Part shown: in pieces, positions 1 to 7,247 of the stretch
Position numbering within the stretch: position 1 is the first letter of the stretch
How the letters are laid out: each line of letters begins with the position of its first letter
NCBI GenBank assembly: GCA_023424585.1
Contig: JAFADT010000382.1
Coordinates: 1-10,962 of the forward strand
From: Pseudomonadota bacterium
Lineage (GTDB): Bacteria > Myxococcota > Myxococcia > Myxococcales > Myxococcaceae
Direction of reading: 5' to 3'
DNA: 10,962 bases
Made by a program: the position numbers and the translations under genes
Notes under the pieces: model-generated
Database searches by the model: none
What the model saw: the letters and a program-made list of their open reading frames with translations, nothing else
Told to the model about the DNA's origin: nothing

Positions 1-3000
1 GTGCCGGAGATGCCGCTGTCGCCCGCCTCGATGGAGAGCACGTCCAGGGGCAGCTTGGAGGCGATGGCCTTGCGCGCCTCGTTGGCGACGAACGAGCCCA
101 CCACCGACGCGGCCTGCGCGCCCGCGTTCATGGACGCGCCGGAGCCGCGCTCCAGCGTGCGCCGGCCGGTGGCGAGCAGCGTGTAGATCTCCGACTCCGG
201 CAGGGCCGGGTCGCTCGTCGTCTTCAGCGTCACCTCCTTGCCCTGGCCGCGCACGGTGACGAAGACGGTGACGCCCGCGTTCTCGTTGCGGTGCTCGGCG
301 GTGACGTTGATGTACGGCGCCATCACCGGGCCTGTGAAGCGCACCTGGCTGTCGCGCTGCACGTCGAAGCGGCGGCCCAGCACGTCCACGCGGCCGAGCA
401 GCACCATCACCTCGCCGAACATGCGCGCCTCGTTGGCGTACTCGACGCGGAAGCCCTCGGACAGGCCCAGCTGCACGTTGAGGTCCGTGCCGCGCACCCA
501 CAGGTTGCGGGGCGCGTTGATGTTCACCCAGAACTGGCGCTGCGGCGCCTCCTCCTCGCCGTCCTCCGCCAGCGCCTCCGCCTCCGCCTCCGACGTGGGG
601 CCGCCCGCGCCGCCGCTGCCCGGGGTGGACCCCGGGTTGCCGGGCATGCCGGGCGAGTCCGGCGCGTCGCGCGGGTTCTGCGCCTTCGGCGACGTGGCCA
701 CCTGCGTGGGCGCCTTCTCCTTCTTCTTGCGCTTGTCCACCGGCACGCCGTTGCGGACCATCACCACGTCCACGGGGCGCTCCAGGGGCTGGAGGTCCTT
801 GCGCTTGGCCTCCGGCAGCTCGACGTGCGCCTCCGGGATGGACAGGTCGCTGATGTTCACCAGCCGCTCGCTGAGGCTGCCCTTCATGGACAGGTTCAGC
901 GACAGCAGGGCCATCAGCTGGTCCTCCACCACGATGGGCAGGTTCTTGGTGTTGCCCTTGCCCTCCAGGACGAACTCGCCGCTCTTGCCCTGGCGGTTCG
1001 CGGTGGCCGTCAGCTCCAGCGTGCCGTTGCCGGACTTCGCGGTGAGCTGCTTGAGGTCGATGCGCTCCTGCGACGCGAGCAGCTTGAGCTGGATGTCGTG
1101 GTACTCGCCGAGGCCCATCAGCCCCAGCCGGCCGTCCTTCCACGCGAGGTCGCCCTTGAAGGTGGGCGCGCCCACGGTGCCGCCCAGGTTCGCGTCCGCC
1201 TGCATGAGGCCGCCCAGCGAGCGCACGTACGGGGAGATGCCGGAGAGGAACGTCGGGTCGAAGCGGCGCGCGCGCAGCGACAGCTCCACGGGCGCCCGCT
1301 CCACCTTCTTCGCCGGCCCCTGCGCGGCCCGGAACGCGGGCAGCGACAGGTCCAGGGTCATGGTGCCGCCCAGGAGCAGCGACCCGCCGCCGGGCGCGGT
1401 GAGCATCGCGTCGAAGAGGGACTTCGCCTCCGAGTAGGAGTAGTGCAGCCGCGCCTGGCCCAGCGCCGTCTGCGCGACGCCCAGGCCCTGCATGCCCGCG
1501 TTCACCTCCAGCTCCGGCGCCTCCGGCGTGCCGCGCGCCACCAGCTCCATGGACAGCACGCCCTGCGGTCCGCGGTTGCCCTGCGCCGGCTGCGCCGCCA
1601 TGCCGGGGAGCTCATTCAAGGGCACCGGGCCCACGCGCCCCTTCATGCGGAAGGGCACGCGGCTGACCACCTCGCGCTCCTGGAGCGCGGCCAGCGGCGC
1701 CAGCACGCGCGCCTCCAGCGTGGCCAGCGGCCCGTTGGGGCGCTGCACGTCCAGGGTCAGCTTCACGTCCTTGTCGCCCGCCAGCGCCAGCGCGGTGCCG
1801 TTGAGGGGCGGCAGGCCGTTGGCGGTGACGCCCCGGGCCTGTAGCTCCACGCGGCCCTGCGGCGAGAGCGCGGCGCCGTTCACGTCCGCCTTCAGCGTCA
1901 CCGTGCCGTCCGGCTTGTCCACGCCCTCGGCGCCCTGGAGCAGCTTCAGCGGCAGCTCCGCGACCAGCGCCTCCAGGTGCAGCGGCGCCTCCAGCGCCTG
2001 CGCGGGCGTGGGGGGCCTCGCGATGACGCCGCCCAGCGTGAAGGGCGTCTTCACCAGCACCCAGGCCTGCGGCGCCACGCCCTTCACGTCCAGCCGGGCG
2101 CCCAGCGTCGCGTCGTCCGCGTCGGAGCTCGCGCTCAGCTCGAAGCCCAGCGCCTGCGCGAAGAGGGCCTCCGGCCGGCCGGGATGGCGCAGGTCCGCGC
2201 CCACCACCTTCAGGTCCAGCCGAGGGTCCTTCGCGGAGCCGTCCACCACCAGCGTGCCCGTGATCTGCCCCGTGGGCCCGGGCGGCTGGTTCGCGAGCTT
2301 CAGCGCCTCCGCGACGTCCAGCTTCTCCAGGCTCACGGTCAGGGACAGCGGCTCGTTGCGCCGGCGCAGCACGCCCTGCACGGGCACGTCGAACCTCGAG
2401 GACACGCGCGCCGCGCTCAGCTCCGCGCCCAGCGTGCCGGTGGCGCGGTCCTTCACGTACCGCGCCTTCACCTGGAGCCCCAGGCCCTCGTAGCCGCGAG
2501 CGCGGCCCTCCGCGAGGGTGAGGTCCACGTCCGCGTCCGGCCGCGCCATGCGCCCCTTCGCCGCGACGTGGCCGGACAGCGTGCCGCCCAGCCCCAGGTC
2601 CTCCGGCACCGCGATGCGCGGCAGCCTGGACAAGTCCAGGGCCCCCAGGTCGATGCGCGCGTCCACGCGCTCGCCGTCCTTCACCGCGGCGATCTTCAAG
2701 GTCTGCGGCCCCGACGCGAGCGACAGCGGCGGCTCCACCGCGATGCGCCCGCCGCCGAAGGCCAGGTGCGTGGGCCGCTGGAGCGTCCAGGTGGCCTCCG
2801 GCCAGGACAGCGAGACGCCGCGCAGGGCGAGCCCCTCGTTGTCCGCGTCCACCGTGCCCTCCACGCCCAGCGCGAGCTTCGCGTCGCCGTCCACGCGCAC
2901 GCTCGCCTTCAGCTCGCGCCTGTCGTCGGTGGTGAGCGCAAGGGACAGGTCGCGGAACGTCCGGCCCCCGGTCTTCAGCTCGCTCACCAGCACGGTGGCG

Positions 3001-4538
3001 TCCGTGGTGAGCGGGTGGGTGACGTCCGGCACGCTCGCCTTGAGCGACAGGTCCTGGATGGCGAGGTCGCCGTAGCTCAGCGCGACGAAGTTGCCGTCCG
3101 CCTTCACGCCCGGAGACCGCGGCGGCCCCTGCACCTGGAGCTCCAGCGAGCCGCTGCCGGACATGGGCGGCACGGTGCCGCCGGGCAGCAGCTTGTCGAG
3201 CGCCTGGGACAGGAGCTTCAGGTTGCCCGCGGACAGGCTGCCGCGCGCCTCCAGCGCCTTGGAGGTGCCTTCGCCGGACGCGATGAGCGCCGCGCCCGGC
3301 ATCACCACGCGCAGGTTGCCCACCTGGTAGCGGCCATCCTTCGCGCGGGCCTTCAGCTCGATGGGGCCCACGGACTGGCCCCGGAACTCGGACGGCGTCA
3401 CCGTGAGGGTCACGTCGCCGTCCAGCGTCTCCACGCTGTCGCCCCCGCCGTGCGCGACGAGGTCCGCGGCGATGCGGGTGGGGAGGCCGCCCTCCATCAG
3501 CTCCGCGAGGTTGACCCCGCGCGCCTTCACGGTGGTCTCCGAGGTGCGGAGCGTCTTGAGGTTCACGTCGCCGTCGAGCTCCAGCGTGGCCCTGCCCGCG
3601 GAGGCGCCCACGTCCGCCTTCGCGAGGTCTCCGTCCAGGGACGCGCTGCCCTTCGCCTCGATGGGCACCACCAGCGGGTACGCGGGCACGAAGGCCTTCA
3701 CCGGCGCGGGCGGCACGGCCAGCCGGCGCAGCTCCACGGTCGCGGCCGTCTCCCCCGTCTGCCTCGCCCCCAGGTCCGCCTCGATGCCCGCGAGCCCCAG
3801 CTGCGCGTCCACCTGGCGCACCACGTCCTTGCCCTGGCCCTTGAGGACCAGGCGCACCGGGCCCGTGAGCGGACGGGTGAGCCCGCCCGTGGCCTGGAGG
3901 TCCGCGGCGAAGTCCATGTCCGCCAGCGCGTAGTGGCCCTGGCCCTTCGCGCCGAGCTCCTCCAGCCGCACCTGCCGCTCGCCGCCATCCGGCAGCTCCT
4001 GCTGGAAGTCCACGTAGCCGTGGCTCAGCTCGAAGTCCTCGAGGTGGATGCGCAGGGCGCTCTGGCTCTCGGTGGGGGGCTCCTCGGGCTTGGGCTGCCG
4101 GGGCTCCAGCGCGCGCATCAGGTTGAGGCCGCGCTCGTCCTGCACCAGGTACAGGCGGGGCGCCTCGATGCGCACCTTCGTCAGGTCCACTCGCTGCCCC
4201 AGGAGCGGGGACAGGTTCAGCCGCGCCTCCACGCGGGCGATCTCCGCCGCCAGGTCGCCCTCCGGGGTGTAGAGCTTGATGCCGGTGAGGACCGCGCCGT
4301 TGAGGTCCAGGTCGAACCCGCCCAGCTCCAGCCGGCCGGCGAGCTGCTTGTTCGCCAGCTCCACGCCGAGGCGGGCGAGGCGGGCGGAGCCGCTGGCGCT
4401 GGTGGCGTACACGAGCGCGCCGGCCACCAGCAGGACGAGGAGTCCCACGAGGCCGAGCAGGCCCCACAGCAGCCGCCGTCCCCAGCGCTTGCGCCGGGGG
4501 GGCGGGGCGGTGGGTGCGGGGGTCGTGGGGATGCTCAA
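1..4538 (-). CDS. tamB: TamB, translocation/assembly module inner-membrane protein (C-terminus cut by window edge)
   Basis: TamB proteins are anchored in the inner membrane, cross the periplasm as a long beta-rich groove and work with a TamA-type Omp85 protein in outer-membrane protein insertion or lipid transport. The frame stays open for 1512 codons to the left edge. Residues 1-22 are Pro/Arg-rich; residues 23-44 form one hydrophobic anchor (LLWGLLGLVGLLVLLVAGAL), followed by AsmA-like sequence (VELANKQLAG) and a long repetitive beta-strand region. The C-terminal TamB domain (old DUF490) begins near residue 1340 (LWVRGTDLNVQLG), with typical DPALPESEIYTLLATGR near 1440-1455 and KLPLDVLSIEAG near the edge; the final part is missing. 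A charged, Gly/Pro-rich low-complexity linker occupies about residues 1266-1333. Start chosen: TTG at 4538, whose last two bases are the first two of the upstream gene's TGA stop, with GGAGAG five bases before it. E. coli TamB has 1259 residues, so this one is longer. Function is inferred from family and neighbour. Confidence 0.93.
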   Translation of the reverse strand, partial: MSIPTTPAPTAPPPRRKRWGRRLLWGLLGLVGLLVLLVAGALVYATSASGSARLARLGVELANKQLAGRLELGGFDLDLNGAVLTGIKLYTPEGDLAAEIARVEARLNLSPLLGQRVDLTKVRIEAPRLYLVQDERGLNLMRALEPRQPKPEEPPTESQSALRIHLEDFELSHGYVDFQQELPDGGERQVRLEELGAKGQGHYALADMDFAADLQATGGLTRPLTGPVRLVLKGQGKDVVRQVDAQLGLAGIEADLGARQTGETAATVELRRLAVPPAPVKAFVPAYPLVVPIEAKGSASLDGDLAKADVGASAGRATLELDGDVNLKTLRTSETTVKARGVNLAELMEGGLPTRIAADLVAHGGGDSVETLDGDVTLTVTPSEFRGQSVGPIELKARAKDGRYQVGNLRVVMPGAALIASGEGTSKALEARGSLSAGNLKLLSQALDKLLPGGTVPPMSGSGSLELQVQGPPRSPGVKADGNFVALSYGDLAIQDLSLKASVPDVTHPLTTDATVLVSELKTGGRTFRDLSLALTTDDRRELKASVRVDGDAKLALGVEGTVDADNEGLALRGVSLSWPEATWTLQRPTHLAFGGGRIAVEPPLSLASGPQTLKIAAVKDGERVDARIDLGALDLSRLPRIAVPEDLGLGGTLSGHVAAKGRMARPDADVDLTLAEGRARGYEGLGLQVKARYVKDRATGTLGAELSAARVSSRFDVPVQGVLRRRNEPLSLTVSLEKLDVAEALKLANQPPGPTGQITGTLVVDGSAKDPRLDLKVVGADLRHPGRPEALFAQALGFELSASSDADDATLGARLDVKGVAPQAWVLVKTPFTLGGVIARPPTPAQALEAPLHLEALVAELPLKLLQGAEGVDKPDGTVTLKADVNGAALSPQGRVELQARGVTANGLPPLNGTALALAGDKDVKLTLDVQRPNGPLATLEARVLAPLAALQEREVVSRVPFRMKGRVGPVPLNELPGMAAQPAQGNRGPQGVLSMELVARGTPEAPELEVNAGMQGLGVAQTALGQARLHYSYSEAKSLFDAMLTAPGGGSLLLGGTMTLDLSLPAFRAAQGPAKKVERAPVELSLRARRFDPTFLSGISPYVRSLGGLMQADANLGGTVGAPTFKGDLAWKDGRLGLMGLGEYHDIQLKLLASQERIDLKQLTAKSGNGTLELTATANRQGKSGEFVLEGKGNTKNLPIVVEDQLMALLSLNLSMKGSLSERLVNISDLSIPEAHVELPEAKRKDLQPLERPVDVVMVRNGVPVDKRKKKEKAPTQVATSPKAQNPRDAPDSPGMPGNPGSTPGSGGAGGPTSEAEAEALAEDGEEEAPQRQFWVNINAPRNLWVRGTDLNVQLGLSEGFRVEYANEARMFGEVMVLLGRVDVLGRRFDVQRDSQVRFTGPVMAPYINVTAEHRNENAGVTVFVTVRGQGKEVTLKTTSDPALPESEIYTLLATGRRTLERGSGASMNAGAQAASVVGSFVANEARKAIASKLPLDVLSIEAGDSGISG

Positions 4539-6706
4539 AACGCCTCTCCGATGGAGATATGGACCGCGCAGAGCCCTTCCGGGGCGCCCGCGTAGGCTGC
4601 ATCAGCGGACGTCGAGGCCTTGTCGAACTTGCGCCCGAAGCCCAGGCATCCACCAGAAGACGGATAGATGTACCCGGGATCGCTGACGGGCAATCCCCGC
4701 CCGATGTTCAAGCGCCTGGCGATGTCCAGTCGGATGGGGCCCACCACGGTCAGGTAGCGCAGGCCGGCGCCCACCGCGTGGTAGTGCTCGGGACCGAACA
4801 GCTTGGGGGCGTTCTTGCCGAACAGCGCCTCCGTGCCCACGAGGCCGGAGTCGTAGAAGACGGCGAGCATCAGGCTGTCCGTGAGCAGGTAGCGCAGCTC
4901 CACGGAGCTCTCGAAGAGGCTGTTGCCGCCCACCGGCACGGTGTCCCAGGAATCCAGGATGGGGTTGCCGTTCGCGTCCAGCAGGACGTTGCCGTCGTCG
5001 TCCTTCTTGTAGGTGGGCGCGAGCGGCGTCATGGGGGACAGCCGCTGGCCGTTGAAGCCCCGCATCGCGGTGGCGCCGCCGGAGAAGAAGCGGGTGACGA
5101 TGGAGCTCTGGCCGCCGCCCGCCGGGTCCAGCGTGCCCGCGCGCACCTTCACCGCGAGCGTCAGGTCCTTCTTCTCGCCGATGGAGTAGTAGTAGCGCAG
5201 GTCCGGCAGCAGGCGGACGTAGGTGTACTGCCCGAAGAAGGGGGGGCCGCCCTTCTGGATGGAGAAGCCCACGTAGTAGCCAGCGCGCGGCTCGGTGCGG
5301 TCGTCGCGCCGGTCCCAGGCGAACGCCAGCTCCAGGAAGCTCAGCGCCTGGTCACAGGTCTCCTCCGTGTTCCTGCAGCCCAGGGTGATGGGCGGGACGC
5401 TCTCGTCCAGGCTCACCTGCCCCGTCAGCCGGTAGAGCTGGAGGTTGTACGAGGGGAAGACGGAGAAGGACGGGTGGGGCGTCCAGATGACGCCGGTCTT
5501 CAGGTAGCCGCCGTAGAACTTGTAGGCCTGCTGGAGGCCCCGCTCGGCGGTGACGGAGGCCTGCAGGGCCAGGTCGCGGAAGAGGAAGCGCGGCTGCTCG
5601 AACTCCGTGGTGAAGCTGAAGACGGGCTCGTGCTGGTTGCCCTGTTCGTTCCGGAGCGTCGCCAGCACGCTGGGGATGAACGCGTAGCCCAGGCGTCCGC
5701 GCAGCGTGAGCCGGCGCAGGCCGCCGCGGAAGTTGCGGTGGGTCCACTCGCCCAGGACGCGGCCCTCCTGCCGCGCGGCGTCCACGCCGATACCGCCGCC
5801 CAGCCGCAGCGAGCGGAAGGGGGACTCGCGCACGTCCACCACCACCGGCACCGTGGCGTTCTGCCGATCCGGCGCGCCCCGGTTCACCTTCACCGCGCCG
5901 AAGACGCCCATGCGGAAGACGCGCGCCTGCGCCTCCGCCAGCGCCGCCTCGCTGAAGAAGGCACCCTTGTGCACGGCGCCCTGCGCCTGCTCGATGATGC
6001 GGCGGGGGGGCACCTGGGGGTTGGCGTCCGTGGCGATGAAGATGTTGCCGAAGCGGTAGCGCAGGCCCGGGGCGATCTGCAGGTCCACCACGGCCTGCTG
6101 CGTGGCCACGTCCACGCGCACCTCGCCGCCCACCTCGGCCTCCGCGTACCCCAGGTCCTTGAGCCGCTGCAGCACCAGGTCCTTGGTGGCCGCCCACGTC
6201 TCCTCGCGGAACACGTCGCCGGGCTTCATGGGCAGCTCTTCCATGAGGCGCTCCCGCTCGCGCGGCGAGGGCTGATCCGGCCCCTGGCTCAGGGACTCCA
6301 GGCCGTGCGGCTCGATGCGGTCGATGACGGTGGGCGCGCCCTCGTTGACCACCACCCTGAGGCGCACGGCGTCGTCGCCCTCGGGGAGGACTTCGTTGGA
6401 CTCCACCTGCGCCTGGTAGAAGCCCTCCGCCTGGTAGAAGCGCTCGATGCGGCGCAGGTCCGCCTGCCACGCGTTGGTGTCGAAGTAGTGCGCCTTGCCG
6501 AAGGGCCAGAACGCGTACCAGGGCGTGGAGGACGTGAGGATGCGGTCCTTGATGTCCCCTGCCTTCACCTGCTTCGTCCCCTCGATGTCCAGGGACTTCA
6601 CCTTCGGGCCGGTGGGCGGGTTGGAGGTGGTGGCGCACGCCGTCAACAACACGGCCAGCGCGAGGGGCACGGCGGAGCGGAATCGGAGGAGTCGGACGTC
6701 GGCCAC
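4535..6706 (-). CDS. tamA: TamA/BamA-family Omp85 outer-membrane protein with lipoprotein signal (TamA/TamL-like)
   Basis: This is a 723-residue Omp85 protein, the outer-membrane barrel half of a translocation and assembly module. From the GTG at 6706 it has an N-terminal signal ending in the lipobox LTAC (Cys24), then three POTRA-like domains: about residues 35-123 (starting KVKSLDIEG, with the aromatic WYAFWPFGKAHYF stretch usual in TamA-like POTRA1), 124-214 and 215-295. The barrel fills about 296-723, carries the Omp85 RGF motif at residues 549-551 (AMRGFNGQRLSP) and ends in Phe, as expected of a beta-signal. The frame extends upstream to a TTG at 6802, but the extra 32 residues would bury the signal peptide, so GTG 6706 is preferred; its ribosome site is weak. 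The stop overlaps the tamB start, which points to an operon and a TamA role rather than BamA. The lipobox is unusual for classical TamA and recalls the lipidated TamL of Bacteroidetes. Family is firm; the exact subfamily is inference. Confidence 0.92.
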   Translation of the reverse strand: MADVRLLRFRSAVPLALAVLLTACATTSNPPTGPKVKSLDIEGTKQVKAGDIKDRILTSSTPWYAFWPFGKAHYFDTNAWQADLRRIERFYQAEGFYQAQVESNEVLPEGDDAVRLRVVVNEGAPTVIDRIEPHGLESLSQGPDQPSPRERERLMEELPMKPGDVFREETWAATKDLVLQRLKDLGYAEAEVGGEVRVDVATQQAVVDLQIAPGLRYRFGNIFIATDANPQVPPRRIIEQAQGAVHKGAFFSEAALAEAQARVFRMGVFGAVKVNRGAPDRQNATVPVVVDVRESPFRSLRLGGGIGVDAARQEGRVLGEWTHRNFRGGLRRLTLRGRLGYAFIPSVLATLRNEQGNQHEPVFSFTTEFEQPRFLFRDLALQASVTAERGLQQAYKFYGGYLKTGVIWTPHPSFSVFPSYNLQLYRLTGQVSLDESVPPITLGCRNTEETCDQALSFLELAFAWDRRDDRTEPRAGYYVGFSIQKGGPPFFGQYTYVRLLPDLRYYYSIGEKKDLTLAVKVRAGTLDPAGGGQSSIVTRFFSGGATAMRGFNGQRLSPMTPLAPTYKKDDDGNVLLDANGNPILDSWDTVPVGGNSLFESSVELRYLLTDSLMLAVFYDSGLVGTEALFGKNAPKLFGPEHYHAVGAGLRYLTVVGPIRLDIARRLNIGRGLPVSDPGYIYPSSGGCLGFGRKFDKASTSADAAYAGAPEGLCAVHISIGEAF

Positions 6707-6773
6707 GTCACGTTTCTTACCGGAACGCCAGCCCCTGACGCGTTTCGCAATGTTTCTTTGTGCGGCGAGTGTC

Positions 6774-6802
6774 GCATTCCACGACCTCGGGGACGGGGTC
6801 AA
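6774..6802 (-). promoter_or_regulatory. Possible promoter of the tamA-like/tamB operon
   Basis: On the minus strand TTGACC (6802-6797) is followed after 17 bases by GAATGC (6779-6774). The first matches the -35 box of housekeeping promoters well; the second is a poor -10 match. It lies about 68 bases upstream of the GTG start at 6706 and would leave the longer TTG-started frame (6802) outside the transcript. No other convincing promoter was seen in the 166-base divergent gap. This is pattern matching by eye only. Confidence 0.27.
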
Positions 6803-6872
6803 TGTCCGCCAGGTCCCGGGCCCCGCCGGCGCGCGTGCAACCCGGCCCGGGGTGCGTCAGATTCGGGGTCCT

Positions 6873-7175
6873 ATGGTCCGGCGAATCGTGACGTTGCTGT
6901 CGGCCTCGCTGGTGCTCGCCACCGGCTGCGGCGTGAGCGAAGACGAAGTCGTGCAGCTCAAGGAGGGGGAGAGCCTCGCCGACACGCCCTACTGCGGCTC
7001 GCTCGGGTGCGCGGATCCGTTCCGCTTCTGCGCGGAGCTGTTCCTGGAGTTCGGCCGCTCGCCGCCCCTGTGCGTCGTGGAGAACATCTGCGACCGGCTG
7101 GAGTGCGCGAAGGCGGGCCGCCGCTGCGCCGTGTTCGACGGCTTCCCAGGCCAGGTGAAGTGCATCGAGGACTGA
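6873..7175 (+). CDS. Small cysteine-rich lipoprotein, function unknown
   Basis: This gene encodes 100 residues and I do not recognise a named family. The ATG at 6873 gives a clean lipoprotein signal: Arg-Arg at residues 3-4, a hydrophobic stretch, and the lipobox ATGC with Cys19 as the lipidated residue. The frame is open further upstream, but that extension would overlap the neighbouring divergent gene and bury the signal. The mature part holds eight further cysteines in short spacings (CGSLGC, RFC, PLC, NIC, LEC, RRC, VKC), enough for four disulfides, which suggests a small rigid extracytoplasmic fold. Acidic residues are frequent just after the lipid anchor. It is transcribed divergently from the tamA-like gene and convergently with malQ, so it is probably a single-gene unit. 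The ribosome site is weak. A short secreted Cys-rich lipoprotein of this kind is common in myxobacteria; its role cannot be told from sequence. Confidence 0.72.
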   Translation: MVRRIVTLLSASLVLATGCGVSEDEVVQLKEGESLADTPYCGSLGCADPFRFCAELFLEFGRSPPLCVVENICDRLECAKAGRRCAVFDGFPGQVKCIED

Positions 7176-7230
7176 GCGCCGTGGGCCGCGGGGCCGCGCC
7201 CGGGCGGGCGCTGGGTCCAGCGGCCCCGGG

Positions 7231-7246
7231 GCGGAGGGCCCTCCGC
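7231..7246. terminator. Perfect 16-base palindrome between convergent genes, possible bidirectional terminator
   Basis: GCGGAGGGCCCTCCGC is a perfect inverted repeat that can fold as a 6-bp stem with a GGCC loop. It begins one base past the malQ stop codon and lies 55 bases downstream of the lipoprotein gene's stop. There is no T-run on either side, so it is not a classical intrinsic terminator; termination here is inferred from position and stem strength. Confidence 0.4.
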
Positions 7247-7247
7247 T

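Noticed and set aside
540..770. Possible frameshift or separate gene at the low-complexity region in tamB
   Set aside because: The frame stays open through it and TamB sequence is recognisable on both sides, so it is an in-frame linker, not a break.
1977..4595. Long plus-strand open frame antisense to tamB
   Set aside because: Composition is dominated by His, Arg, Leu and Gln from reversed codons, and no domain is recognisable. It is explained by few AT-rich stops in high-GC DNA.
1612..4653. Very long minus-strand open frame (over 1000 codons) overlapping tamB in another frame
   Set aside because: It translates to Ala/Arg/Gly/Pro-rich low-complexity sequence with no motifs. The frame starting at 4538 gives continuous TamB sequence over the same DNA, so this is a high-GC shadow.
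6707..6872. Sigma-54 promoter in the divergent gap
   Set aside because: TGGC occurs, but no correctly spaced TTGC element follows on either strand.
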